Shown one piece after another: positions 36,861-48,571 of a stretch of DNA of 64,000 nt. The notes below the pieces were generated by a model. The model saw only the letters and a program-made list of their open reading frames with translations, did no database searches and was not told the DNA's origin. Source of the stretch: Mayfieldus sp963772265 (lineage in GTDB: Bacteria; Actinomycetota; Thermoleophilia; Solirubrobacterales; 70-9); NCBI GenBank assembly GCA_963772265.1, contig CAVYWS010000007.1, positions 62,001 to 126,000 on the forward strand, written 5' to 3'. The position numbers and the translations under genes are program-made. Position 1 is the first letter of the stretch; each line of letters starts with the position of its first letter.

Positions 36861-38991
36861 CTACCAGTGGATGCCGCGCATCAGGTACGCGAATGCCACC
36901 TGCTCGTTGGAGGCCTCCTCCGAGGTGGTCCTGCCCCGGGAGGCGGCAGCTTTCTCCTCCTCGCCCTTGGCGGCGCGGGAGTCAGGGAAAAGCTTGTAGG
37001 CGCTGTTGAGGATGTAGTCGATCGACTTCGGGTTGACCGCGTAGAGCAGCTGGCCGAGGGTCCCGATCGGGGTCGCGATCCGCTTCGGCTTGTGGATGAT
37101 CGCCTCGCAGATCATGTCGGCGGCCTTCTCCGGGGTGATCGTCGGGAAGCGGTTGTACATCTTGGTCGGCGCGATCATCGGCGTGCGGACCAGGGGCATG
37201 TAGATCACGGTGATGTGGACGCCGTCGTCGACGATCTCCGACGCGATGCAGCGCGAGAAGGCGTCCAGAGCCGCCTTCGAGGCGACGTAAGCCGAGAAGC
37301 GTGGCGTGTTGGTCTGCACGCCGATCGAGCTGACGTTGACGATGTGGCCCGCCTTGCGCTCCCGCATCATCGGCAGCAGCTTGAGGATCAGCTTCACCGG
37401 CCCGAAGTAGTTGAGCTGGATCGTGCGCTCGAAGTCGTGGAAGCGGTCGTAGGAGAGGGCGATCGAGCGCCGGATCGAGCGCCCGGCGTTGTTGACCAGG
37501 ACGTCGACGTGACCGTGCTGCGCGAGGACCTCGTCGGACATGCGGTCGATGTCGTCCATGTCGGAGAGGTCGCAGGGGTGGACGTAGGCGCGGCCGCCTC
37601 CCGCCTCGATCTGCTCCTGGGTCGCCTCGAGCTTCTCGGCGGTGCGGGCGACCAACAGCACGATGCCCCCGGCGTCGGCGATCTTCAGCGCCGCCGAGCG
37701 GCCGATTCCCGAAGAGGCGCCGGTCACCATCACGTACTTCCCGCGCACCGCTGTCTCCAGCGAGACCGAGCCCTGGAAGCGGCGGCCGATGCGCAGCAGC
37801 TCGTCGGGGATCTGCTGCTCGAGCACCTGTGCGACCCCGCTGATCAGCCCGCGCCGGCCGCGCACCGCGCCGACCAGGGTCCGGTCGCCGAACAGGTCCG
37901 GGTCGAGATGGCGCTCCCAGTAGTCCCAGAGCTTGTCGGCGTAGGCCTCGAGCGGGGGTACTCGGATCCCGGTCCCCTCGAGGATCGCCTGGGTCTGCCG
38001 CGAGTCGAAGTGGGTCGGATAGTTGACGTAGGTCAGCACCGCGCGCGGGACCCCGAAGTCGGCCAGGGCGCGGTCGACAATCGTCCCCGCCAGGGGGACC
38101 GACGACATCCCGAGCCGCACCAGCGGGTCCGCCGCATCGATCACAGCGGCCGGCAGGCGGACCGAGGATTGGGGCGCGTTCGCGGCGCGGGCGAAGATGT
38201 CGATCACCTCGCCGGCGCTCGGCGGCCTGGGGTCGGTGAGGTGGAAGGCGCGGTTGTCCAGACCCTCCTGGTGCGCGATGTGGTCCATCGCCCGGACCAC
38301 GAAGTCGACCGGGACGAGGTTGATCTCCCGGCCCTCGATCCCGAGCATCGGCATCCACTGCGGGACCGCGTTGCGGATCCTCCGGATCAGCTTGAAGAAG
38401 TAGTAGGGCCCGTCGACCTTGTCCATCTCCCCGGTCTCCGAGTTGCCGACCACGATCGCCGGGCCGGTAGACCCGCCAGGGCCGCTCGCACTCGCTGCGG
38501 ACCACGCCCTCGGAGTCGTGCTTGGTGCGGAAGTAGGGATGGACGTCGAGGTTCTCGGCCTCCTCGAACATGTCCTCGCGCCAGGTGCCGTGGTAGAGGC
38601 CGGCCGCCGCGATCGAGCTGACCATGTGGACCGTTCCCGCCTCGACCGCGTGCGCGAACCCGACCATGTGGCGGGTGCCCTGGACGTTGGCGATCCGCTG
38701 GCTCTCGCCGTCGGCGGTCATGTCGTAGATCGCCGCGAAATGGAACAGGTGGTCGACGTTCCCGCGCAGCCGCTCGAGGTCGTCCTCGGAGACGCCGAGC
38801 ATCGGCTCGGAGACGTCGCCGACGATCCCGACTACGCGCTCATCGTCGACTCCCCAGCGCCGCCGCAGCTCCTCCAGCCGCCCCTTCGAGCCCTCCCGAA
38901 CCAGCACGAAGATCGTGCCCTCGCGGCGCAGCAGCAGCTCAACAAGGTTGCGTCCGAGAAAACCGGTCGCGCCGGTCACGAAGTAGCTCAT
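36861..38991 (-). CDS. Two-domain fatty acyl-CoA reductase-like SDR protein, frameshifted
   Basis: About 709 residues. The N-terminal NAD_binding_4 (male-sterility/thioester-reductase) domain starts YFVTGATGFLGRNLVELLL and has YFRTKHDSE as YxxxK. One extra base near 38466 interrupts RVYRP/AIVVGNSETGEM. The C-terminal classical SDR (about 415-690) has VMVTGASSGIGRS, NNAGRSIRRSI and SAYVASKAALDAF. This order is that of the mycobacterial Acr/CmrA-type reductases, which convert acyl-CoA or acyl thioesters to aldehydes and alcohols. It lies upstream of the AGPS-like gene, which would use the alcohol. Confidence 0.8.
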
Positions 38992-39049
38992 GCATGACCC
39001 CGCAACGTCCGCATTTCACCCTCGCCGCGCACCCTACACTCTGAAGGGA

Positions 39050-39346
39050 ATGGCGCTTCATCTGGATCCCTTCGAGCAGCAGCCGCTGCCGGGCGAGAAC
39101 AAGGTCCGTGCCGCCGACATTCGCCACGAGTGGCGGGTTTCGCGTGACGGGATCGAGATCATCGCCCACGGCGCCCTGGTCTGCCCCGGGTGCGACGCAC
39201 CGCAGGTGATCGCGACGCCGATCTCCGCCGGCTCGGAGGTCGAATGCGGGTTCTGCGGCCACGCCGCCCGGGCCCGCGAATTCCTCGTCCGGGACATCTT
39301 TGACACGGTCGCAAACGAGGCCTACCTGGTTGCACGGCTCGCCTAG
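39050..39346 (+). CDS. Small zinc-ribbon hypothetical protein
   Basis: 98 residues from ATG 39050, 9 bases behind TACACT (39035-39040). A ribbon is formed by LVCPGCDAPQV and VECGFCGHAARAREF. Flanking segments HEWRVSRDGIEIIAHG and DTVANEAYLVARLA are helical or strand-like. No function assigned. It precedes the KGD locus. Confidence 0.68.
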   Translation: MALHLDPFEQQPLPGENKVRAADIRHEWRVSRDGIEIIAHGALVCPGCDAPQVIATPISAGSEVECGFCGHAARAREFLVRDIFDTVANEAYLVARLA

Positions 39347-39349
39347 ACT
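39344..39349 (+). promoter_or_regulatory. -10 element TAGACT upstream of the KGD leader ORF
   Basis: TAGACT starts in the last codons of the preceding gene and lies 8 bases before ATG 39358, consistent with a leaderless transcript that begins at the small ORF. Confidence 0.45.
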
Positions 39350-39357
39350 GCGAAGTC

Positions 39358-39432
39358 ATGTGTCGACGTCGAGCAGAGGGTGCGAAGCGCCCGATTGCGC
39401 GGCGACAGGCTTGGCGGGGTGCCAGTAACTAG
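39358..39432 (+). CDS. 24-codon leaderless leader ORF coupled to KGD
   Basis: ATG TGT CGA CGT CGA begins an Arg-rich peptide (MCRRRAEGAKRPIARR, then QAWRGASN) whose TAG is immediately followed by the KGD ATG at 39433. There is no Shine-Dalgarno before the KGD start, so ribosomes ending this ORF could start KGD directly. It may be a regulatory leader or an accident; there is no comparative evidence here. Confidence 0.4.
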   Translation: MCRRRAEGAKRPIARRQAWRGASN

Positions 39433-42400
39433 ATGAGCGTCGAGATCCAGATGCCCCAGATGGGGGAATCGGTCAACGAGGGCACGGTCCTCGAATGGCA
39501 CGTCTCCGAAGGTGACTCGGTCGAGGAGGGCCAGACCGTGGTCGAGGTCTCGACCGACAAGGTCGACGCCGAGGTCCCGGCCCCTGCCGACGGCGTGATC
39601 AGCAAGATCCTCGCCCAGGTCGACGAGACGGTGCAGGTGGGCGCGGTTCTGGCCGAGCTCGAGCCCGGCGAGACCGGCAACGGAGCCGGCCCCTCCGGCG
39701 CCGAGCGCGCCGAGGCGGCTGCCGGGAACGGCGCCGCCGATGCTCAGACCGGCGGGTCCGGCGCAACCGCGACCGCGACCACCGACGACGCCAGCGTCAG
39801 CGCCGGAGAGACCACCGAGGCGGGTGAGCTGCAGATCGTGATGCCCGAGATGGGCGAGTCGGTGACCGAGGGGACGGTGCTCGAGTGGCGCGTCTCCGAG
39901 GGCGACTCGGTCGAGGAGGGCCAAACCGTGGTCGAGGTCTCGACCGACAAGGTCGACGCCGAGGTCCCGGCACCGGCCAGCGGCGTGATCACCAAGCTCA
40001 GCGCCGCGGTCGACGATACGGTCGCGGTCGGCGCGGTGCTGGCGGAGATGAAGCCCGGGGCAGCGAGCGGCGGAGCGCCGGAGGCGGCGTCGGCCGAGCA
40101 GCCCGAGGCAATCGAATCGGCCGCAGCCGCGGTCGAGGACGGGGACGGACACCGCGCGACCCCGGTCGCCCGCCGGGTCGCCGCCGAGCAGGGCGTCGAC
40201 CTCGCGAAGATCGACGGCTCGGGGGCGGGCGGCAAGGTGACCAAGGCCGACGTCATGGCCGCGGCCGGCGACGGCGCCCGGGCGGACGGCACCATGGCCG
40301 CCGGAGAGGTGAAGACGCTGCGCGGCCCGGCGGCGATGCTGGCCAACGCGATGAACGAGAGCCGCTCGGTGCCCACCGCGACGTCGTTCCGCACGATTGC
40401 CGTCGACACCCTGGACGCGAAGCGAAAGGCGCTGAACGGAGTCCTCTCGCAGCGCGGGATGAAGGTCTCCTTCACCCATCTGATCGCCTGGGCGATAGTC
40501 CGGGCGGCAATCGAGTGGCCGGTCATGGCGAGGGCATTCGAGGAGCGGGACGGAAAGCCGCACGCGATCGAGCCCGGATCGGTCAACCTCGGGATCGCGG
40601 TCGACGTCGAGCGCTCCGACGGCTCGCGCAGCCTGATGGTGCCCTGCATCAAGGGCGCCGACTCGCTCGACTTCGCCGGATTCCATGGCTACTACGAGGA
40701 CCTGATCACCAAGACGCGGGAGAGCAAGCTCACCGCCGACGACTTCCAGGGCACCAACATCTCGCTCACCAACCCCGGCGGGCTGGGGACGGTGGCCTCG
40801 GTGCCGCGGCTGATGAGCGGGCAGGGAACGATCGTCGCCACCGGCTCGATCGCCTACCCGCCCGAATGGGCTCACGCCTCGGGCGATCGGATCAAGCAGC
40901 TCGGCGTCTCGAAGGTGATGACCCTCACCTCGACCTACGACCACCGGGTCATCCAGGGGGCCGAGTCGGGTTCGTTCCTGCGCCGGATCGAGGAGCTGCT
41001 GCAGGGCGAGGACTCCTTCTATGAGTCGGTTGCACGCGACCTCGGGGTCGACGAGGGAGTCATCACAACCGCCCATCCCGCCTCCGCCTCGGCCCCGCCG
41101 CTGACCGCGCCCGCGCCCGGCGCCCCCGCCGGGGCCCACCCCGGCGAGGAGCTGCTGCAGGCGGTGCAGGCCGCGACCTCGCTGCTCAAGGCCTACCGGA
41201 CCCACGGCCATCTCGCCGCCCACCTCGACCCGCTCGGGACCGAGCCCAAGGGCGACCCCGCGCTCGAGCCCGAGAACCTCAATCTGACCCCGGAGCTGAT
41301 GTCCGAGGTCCCGGCCTCGATCCTGCGGATCGGGGTGCCGGGCGAGACCCTGCTCGACGCGCTGCCGAGAATGCGCGCCGCCTACTGCGGCACGATCACC
41401 TACCAGATCGAGCATCTCTCCTCGCACCAGCAACGCGTCTGGCTGCGGGAGATGATCGAGACCGGCGCCCACCGCCAGCCGCTCGGCGACGACGAGCGGC
41501 GGGCGCTTCTGCAGCGGCTGATCGAGGTCTTCCAGTTCGAGCGATATCTGGAGAAGGCCTATCTGGGCCAGAAGATGTTCTCGATCGAGGGCCTCGACGC
41601 GATCGTTCCGATGCTGGACCAGATCGCGACCCTTGCCAGGCGCAACGGCTCCGAGGAGGTCGTCTTCGGGATGGCCCATCGCGGCCGCCTCAGCGTCCTC
41701 GCCCACACCCTCGGCCGCTCGCTGGAGTCGATCTTCGCCGAGTTCGAGGGCTCGAAGGCGCTGGCGGCAGTGAAGGCCGTGGCGGCGATCCCCCACGGCG
41801 GCACCGGCGACGTCAAGTACCACTACGGGCACGTCGGCTCCTTCACCACGCCGGACGGCGAGGAGATCGAGGTCGGGCTGTACCCCAACCCGAGCCACCT
41901 CGAGTTCGTCGACCCGGTGGTCACCGGAGCCGCTCGCGCCTCCCAGAGCGTCCGCGAGGGGCCGCAGCTCACCCACGACCCGAACATCGCGGTCCCGGTG
42001 CTGCTGCACGGGGACGCCGCGTTCCCCGCCCAGGGCGTCGTCTCGGAGACCCTGAACCTTCAGTCGCTGGACGGCTACGCGACCGGCGGCACGGTCCACA
42101 TAATCCAGAACAACCAGGTCGGCTTCACGACCGATCCCCGGGAGGGGCGCTCGACCCCCTACGCCGCCGACATCGCGAAGGGCTTCAACGTCCCGATCGT
42201 CCACGTCAATGCCGACGACGTCGAGGCCTGCATCGCCGCCGTACGGCTGGCGATGGCCTACCGCGAGCGCTGGGGACGCGACATCGTCATCGACCTGATC
42301 GGCTACCGCCGCTACGGGCACAACGAAACCGACGAGCCCGCCTACACCCAGCCGCTGATGGCGGCGGCGATCAAGCAGCACCCGCCGGTCGCGGACATCT

Positions 42401-43758
42401 ACGCCGAGAAGCTGATCGGCGACGGCGTGATCGCGGCCGAGGACGTCGAGGCGGCCTCGAAGGCGCGGCGCAACCAGCTCGACTCGACGCTGAAGGAGCT
42501 TCGCCGCAAGATGGAGGCCGGCGAGTACGAGGACCCGACCGCGACCACCGGCACCGGCGAGCTCGACCGAAGCGCCAGCCCCGAGGTCGACACGACCGTC
42601 GCCGACGACCGCCTTCGGCAGCTCAACGAGGCGCTGCTCACCGTGCCCGAAAGCTTCACGATCCACCGCAAGCTGCGCAAGCCGCTGGGCAAGCGGCGCG
42701 ATGCCCTGGAGCAGGGCGGAATCGACTTCGGGCACGCCGAGAGCCTTGCCTTCTCCTCGCTGCTCACCGAGGGCGTGCACGTGCGGCTGACCGGACAGGA
42801 CACCGAGCGCGGCACCTTCTCGCACCGACACCTCGTCCTGCACGACGAGAAGACCGGGCTCCGGTACTGCCCGATGCAGCACCTCGACGACGCCAAGGCC
42901 CCGTTCGAGCTTCACAACAGCCCGCTCTCGGAGGCTGCCTGCCTCGGCTTCGAGTACGGCTACTCGGCGGCCGAGCCGGACTCGCTGATCCTCTGGGAGG
43001 CGCAGTTCGGCGACTTCGACAACGCCGCTCAGGTGATCATCGACAGCTTCATCGCCTCCGGCGAGGCGAAGTGGGGACAGGTCAAGCGCCTCACCCTGCT
43101 GCTGCCGCACGGCTACGAGGGCGGCGGGCCGGAGCACTCCAGCGCCAGGATCGAGCGCTTCCTCGCCCTCGCCGCCGAGGGCAACATCCGGATCGCCAAC
43201 CCGACCACGGCGGCGCAGTACTTCCACCTCCTGCGCCGGCAGGCGCTGATCAAGAAGGCGCGCCCGCTGATCGTCTTCACCCCGAAGAGCCTGCTTCGCC
43301 TCGACCGGGCCAGCTCAACGCTGGAGGAGCTCAGCGCTGGGCGCTTCCACTACGTCCTCGACGACCCGACGGCCGACGACAGGCGCGAGAAGGTCGAGCG
43401 CCTGGTCCTCTGCAGCGGCAAGATCTACCACGAGATGGATGCCAACGACCGCCGCCCGGCGGCCGAGAACGTGGCGATCGCCCGGGTCGAGCTGCTCTAC
43501 CCCTTCGCGCGCGACCAGCTCAAAGCGGTGATCGACTCCTACCCGAACCTCAAGGAGGTCGTCTGGGTCCAGGAGGAGCCGAAGAACATGGGCGAGTTCA
43601 AGGTGATGTCACGCCGCATGCCAAACCTTCTTCCGGACGGGATCGAGCTCGGCTACATCGGCCGTCCCGAGCGCGCCAGCCCCGGTGAGGGCTACTCGGG
43701 GGCCCACGCCCTCGAGCAGGAGAGGATCGTCCTCTCCGCGCTCACGCCCGAGGGCTAG
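39433..43758 (+). CDS. kgd: Fused 2-oxoglutarate dehydrogenase E2-E1 (KGD type) with two lipoyl domains
   Basis: 1441 residues. Order: lipoyl domain 1 (1-80, Lys 43 in STDKVDAE), Ala/Gly/Thr linker, lipoyl domain 2 (130-212, Lys 173), linker, subunit-binding domain (RATPVARRVAAEQGVDLAKI, about 240-275), succinyltransferase domain (about 300-535, with TSTYDHRVIQGAESGSF) and the ThDP-dependent E1 part (about 570-1440) with GMAHRGRLSVLAH, HGDAAFPAQGVVSETLNL and IDLIGYRRYGHNETDEP. It converts 2-oxoglutarate to succinyl-CoA in the TCA cycle. The mycobacterial KGD lacks lipoyl and subunit-binding domains; having both in one chain makes this a self-contained E1-E2. E3 is not in the window. Confidence 0.93.
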   Translation: MSVEIQMPQMGESVNEGTVLEWHVSEGDSVEEGQTVVEVSTDKVDAEVPAPADGVISKILAQVDETVQVGAVLAELEPGETGNGAGPSGAERAEAAAGNGAADAQTGGSGATATATTDDASVSAGETTEAGELQIVMPEMGESVTEGTVLEWRVSEGDSVEEGQTVVEVSTDKVDAEVPAPASGVITKLSAAVDDTVAVGAVLAEMKPGAASGGAPEAASAEQPEAIESAAAAVEDGDGHRATPVARRVAAEQGVDLAKIDGSGAGGKVTKADVMAAAGDGARADGTMAAGEVKTLRGPAAMLANAMNESRSVPTATSFRTIAVDTLDAKRKALNGVLSQRGMKVSFTHLIAWAIVRAAIEWPVMARAFEERDGKPHAIEPGSVNLGIAVDVERSDGSRSLMVPCIKGADSLDFAGFHGYYEDLITKTRESKLTADDFQGTNISLTNPGGLGTVASVPRLMSGQGTIVATGSIAYPPEWAHASGDRIKQLGVSKVMTLTSTYDHRVIQGAESGSFLRRIEELLQGEDSFYESVARDLGVDEGVITTAHPASASAPPLTAPAPGAPAGAHPGEELLQAVQAATSLLKAYRTHGHLAAHLDPLGTEPKGDPALEPENLNLTPELMSEVPASILRIGVPGETLLDALPRMRAAYCGTITYQIEHLSSHQQRVWLREMIETGAHRQPLGDDERRALLQRLIEVFQFERYLEKAYLGQKMFSIEGLDAIVPMLDQIATLARRNGSEEVVFGMAHRGRLSVLAHTLGRSLESIFAEFEGSKALAAVKAVAAIPHGGTGDVKYHYGHVGSFTTPDGEEIEVGLYPNPSHLEFVDPVVTGAARASQSVREGPQLTHDPNIAVPVLLHGDAAFPAQGVVSETLNLQSLDGYATGGTVHIIQNNQVGFTTDPREGRSTPYAADIAKGFNVPIVHVNADDVEACIAAVRLAMAYRERWGRDIVIDLIGYRRYGHNETDEPAYTQPLMAAAIKQHPPVADIYAEKLIGDGVIAAEDVEAASKARRNQLDSTLKELRRKMEAGEYEDPTATTGTGELDRSASPEVDTTVADDRLRQLNEALLTVPESFTIHRKLRKPLGKRRDALEQGGIDFGHAESLAFSSLLTEGVHVRLTGQDTERGTFSHRHLVLHDEKTGLRYCPMQHLDDAKAPFELHNSPLSEAACLGFEYGYSAAEPDSLILWEAQFGDFDNAAQVIIDSFIASGEAKWGQVKRLTLLLPHGYEGGGPEHSSARIERFLALAAEGNIRIANPTTAAQYFHLLRRQALIKKARPLIVFTPKSLLRLDRASSTLEELSAGRFHYVLDDPTADDRREKVERLVLCSGKIYHEMDANDRRPAAENVAIARVELLYPFARDQLKAVIDSYPNLKEVVWVQEEPKNMGEFKVMSRRMPNLLPDGIELGYIGRPERASPGEGYSGAHALEQERIVLSALTPEG
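39511..39970 (+). repeat. Near-identical direct repeat encoding the two lipoyl domains
   Basis: Bases 39511-39580 and 39901-39970 differ at two positions only in 70, at an offset of 390 bases (130 codons). The flanking lipoyl sequence is less alike, so this core may be maintained by gene conversion or strong selection. Confidence 0.8.
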
Positions 43759-44007
43759 CTGCCGCCGCTTCTAGTGGGGCCTGGGCACGGAGGGCCGCGG
43801 CTCCGCCGGCCGGGGAACGATCACCGCGATCAATCGGGCCGGTTTCCTCGCGCCTACCGCTGAACCCTTGGTCATCGTCGCCTTCATCGGTCAATCTTCG
43901 GCCCTGCGGGCGGCTGCGCCTATGGACTGCTGGACAAAGATCGGCCGCCGCGGTTTGGACCGTATGGCTGCGCCTGGGCAGGCACGAGCCCCAGCTATCG
44001 TGGCGCA

Positions 44008-44367
44008 ATGGCGCGAAGCTCCGAGGCACTGCGCAAGCCCGTCCCGGGCCCGCTGTTCGAGTGGGTCAAGCGGGCCTCCTGGGTCGAGCTGGCGATCTTC
44101 GCGGCCCTGATCTTCTTCTGGCTGATGCCCGGCTTCGACCGGCAGACCTTCATCTTCGGTCTCGCGCACGGGATCGGATACATCCTGCTCTGCCTGCTGA
44201 TCTGGGTCGCGGCGGTGCGCCGCGAGGCGCCGTACACCCTGCTCGCCGCGACGCTGACGCCGGTCGGGCCGGTGGGCAGCGTGATCGCGATCGAGCTGAT
44301 CGAGCGCAAGGGGTGGGGCGTGGCGACTCGCGACGACGGCGTCGCCAATGCCGAGCTGCGGGGTTGA
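44008..44367 (+). CDS. Small membrane protein, DUF3817-like
   Basis: 119 residues from an ATG 6 bases behind TATCGT (43996-44001), probably leaderless. Three hydrophobic stretches (ELAIFAALIFFWLMPGF, FGLAHGIGYILLCLLIWVAA, LLAATLTPVGPVGSVIAIEL) with GLAHG as in DUF3817 integral membrane proteins. Role unknown. The 249 bases between KGD and this gene show no gene, only short GC-rich hairpins and two related GGCTGCGCCT stretches. Confidence 0.7.
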   Translation: MARSSEALRKPVPGPLFEWVKRASWVELAIFAALIFFWLMPGFDRQTFIFGLAHGIGYILLCLLIWVAAVRREAPYTLLAATLTPVGPVGSVIAIELIERKGWGVATRDDGVANAELRG

Positions 44368-44392
44368 CTGCGCCCCCCCGGGCCTCTATAGA
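44364..44392 (+). promoter_or_regulatory. Strong promoter facing a gene-less segment
   Basis: TTGACT (44364-44369), a spacer of exactly 17, and TATAGA (44387-44392). It is the most consensus-like promoter I found in the window, with a predicted start near 44400. No open reading frame follows in a position to use it. Confidence 0.65.
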
Positions 44393-44399
44393 ATCAGTA

Positions 44400-44605
44400 C
44401 AGGGAGACGAAAGCTCGCCCCTGGCGGCTTTGCCTCCAGGGACGGAACGCGTCGGCATCCCTCCCTGGCTACCGACGCGCTGGCGCGGTGTGGGTCGCGC
44501 GGACCCCCTGCCTCCCGCGACCCCACCGTGCCGACCTTCTCGGGTCTCCGCGAATCGTCGTATATCGGTCCGAGGCCCTCCGCGCTCGGGTGAGGGCCTC
44601 CTTCC
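44400..44605 (+). ncRNA. Candidate structured non-coding RNA, family unknown
   Basis: About 205 bases with successive stems: CCCTGG 44419-44424 / CCAGGG 44436-44441; CGCGTCGG 44448-44455 / CCGACGCG 44472-44479; a 16-pair stem with one bulge, 44483-44499 / 44516-44531; and GAGGCCCTC 44572-44580 / GAGGGCCTC 44592-44600, a plausible terminator followed by CTTCCTCC. CAGGGAG 44400-44406 can pair with CTCCCTG 44461-44467 in the loop of the second stem (pseudoknot), and CCAGGG has a second partner at 44463-44468. Conserved marks of RNase P RNA, tmRNA, SRP RNA or known riboswitches were looked for and not found. Confidence 0.5.
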
Positions 44606-44695
44606 TCCGATCTGTTCGCACTCCCTCCGCGCCTGGCTGGCGGCCTGGCCGGCCCACCACCGGCCGCGGGTGGCGGGTTGTGCATCGCATCGACC

Positions 44696-44732
44696 TGGCG
44701 CCTTTTTCATCGCATGCGGACAAAAAGCGCCA
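44696..44732. repeat. Inverted repeat with A/T-rich inner arms
   Basis: TGGCGCCTTTTT (44696-44707) faces AAAAAGCGCCA (44722-44732) with one unpaired C and a 14-base loop. It lies between the ncRNA candidate and the convergent membrane-protein gene; it may be a bidirectional terminator or a protein-binding site. The rest of 44606-44801 shows further GC-rich stems but no gene. Confidence 0.55.
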
Positions 44733-44801
44733 TCGCCCAGTGCACATGTCGCCACAGCAAGTTCGGCTCGGTTCGACGCGGCCGATCAGATGACAGGAGG
44801 A

Positions 44802-45173
44802 TCAGCTCGGGCAGCTGAGCGAGGTCTGCCCGACCAAGGCGGCCCAGGTCAGTGAACAGACAATCAGGATCATCACCAGCCGTCCCCAGGCTCGCTGCGT
44901 CTGATCGAGATTCACAGTGAACGCGATGCCCAGGCCCCAGATGCCTGCCAACAGGGCGAGCAGGCCACCACTAACGACGCCGGACAGTCCAAAAGCGTAA
45001 TTGACACCCCTGACGGGGCAGCCAAACGAACCCTTCAAGAATCCCGGGCCATCGATCCCACCCGGGTTGCCCGCCACAACCCCGACGAGAAGCCAGATCG
45101 TCCCGCCCGCGAGGGCAACCAGCGAGATCACCGCAATGGAGACTCGCTGCCCCCGCAGGGAGCCCGCTTTCAT
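44802..45173 (-). CDS. Small polytopic membrane protein, unknown
   Basis: 123 residues, ATG 45173 chosen; a TTG at 45212 would add 13 residues. Four hydrophobic segments (VSIAVISLVALAGGTIWLLV, YAFGLSGVVSGGLLALLAGI, WGLGIAFTV, LVMILIVCSLTWAALVG) and two cysteines in SFGCPV and SLSCPS. Base composition is slightly less GC-rich than its neighbours. No family recognised. Confidence 0.55.
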   Translation of the reverse strand: MKAGSLRGQRVSIAVISLVALAGGTIWLLVGVVAGNPGGIDGPGFLKGSFGCPVRGVNYAFGLSGVVSGGLLALLAGIWGLGIAFTVNLDQTQRAWGRLVMILIVCSLTWAALVGQTSLSCPS

Positions 45174-45245
45174 CCACGGTCGAATAATCGACGGGATCGC
45201 CCGATCCCTCAAGCCAGGCGCCCGACCTGCTGGCTGAAGCGGTTT

Positions 45246-45720
45246 CTACAAATCGCGCTCGTAATAGAGCATCGACGGGCCCTCGGGGCCATTCTCGCGG
45301 TTGCTGAAGCCGAGCTTCTCGTAAAGGGCCTGGGCGGCTGTGTCGTCGACGGAGGTTCCGAGGTCGATGTGGACGGCTCCAGCCTCCCGCGCGGCCTCCA
45401 TCGTGGCCTCGAGGATCGCCCGCCCGATCCCGCGGCCGCGCCTGTCGGGCACCACGTAGAGCTCCTCGAGGTGGGCGTCAAGCCCCTCGCTGTAGAGCGA
45501 CGGGCGGAAGCGCAGCAGCGCGAAACCGTCGGGGGCGCTCCCGGCGAGAAGAGCGGTCGCCTCACCGCGCTCGATCAGCCTCGCCAAGCGCACCGCGAGC
45601 ACGTCCGCCGGCGGCGTCGGCTCCGAGAACTCGGCGTTGAACTCGTAGAGCAGGCGGCCGAGATCGGGCGCGTCGGCGATCGACCCGCGGCGGACCTCGA
45701 CCTCGTGTCCCGCGGCGGGC

Positions 45721-45731
<11 letters not shown>
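45246..45731 (-). CDS. GNAT-family N-acetyltransferase
   Basis: 161 residues from a GTG overlapping the aconitase stop by 11 bases. Acetyl-CoA-binding motif A is clear in EELYVVPDRRGRGIGRAILE (about 85-104), with DDTAAQALYEKLGF as motif B. The target amine is unknown. It is downstream of aconitase in the same direction, so probably co-transcribed. Confidence 0.85.
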
Positions 45732-48550
<2,819 letters not shown>

Positions 48551-48571
48551 CGCGCACCGCCCATCACCCAG

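Noticed and set aside
39343..43227. A 1294-codon open frame antisense to kgd
   Set aside because: It is the mirror of strong codon bias in a GC-rich gene; its product is Leu/Val/Arg/Gly-rich with no domain, whereas the plus strand has full E2-E1 conservation.
44400..44605. RNase P RNA, tmRNA, SRP RNA or cyclic-di-GMP riboswitch
   Set aside because: I looked for the conserved blocks of each (for example the RNase P GAGGAAAGUCC block, the tmRNA acceptor with CCA, the SRP GGAAGG loop) and found none on either strand.
44760..44785. tRNA T-loop-like GGTTCGACGC
   Set aside because: No matching acceptor, D or anticodon arms nearby; no tRNA was found anywhere in the window.
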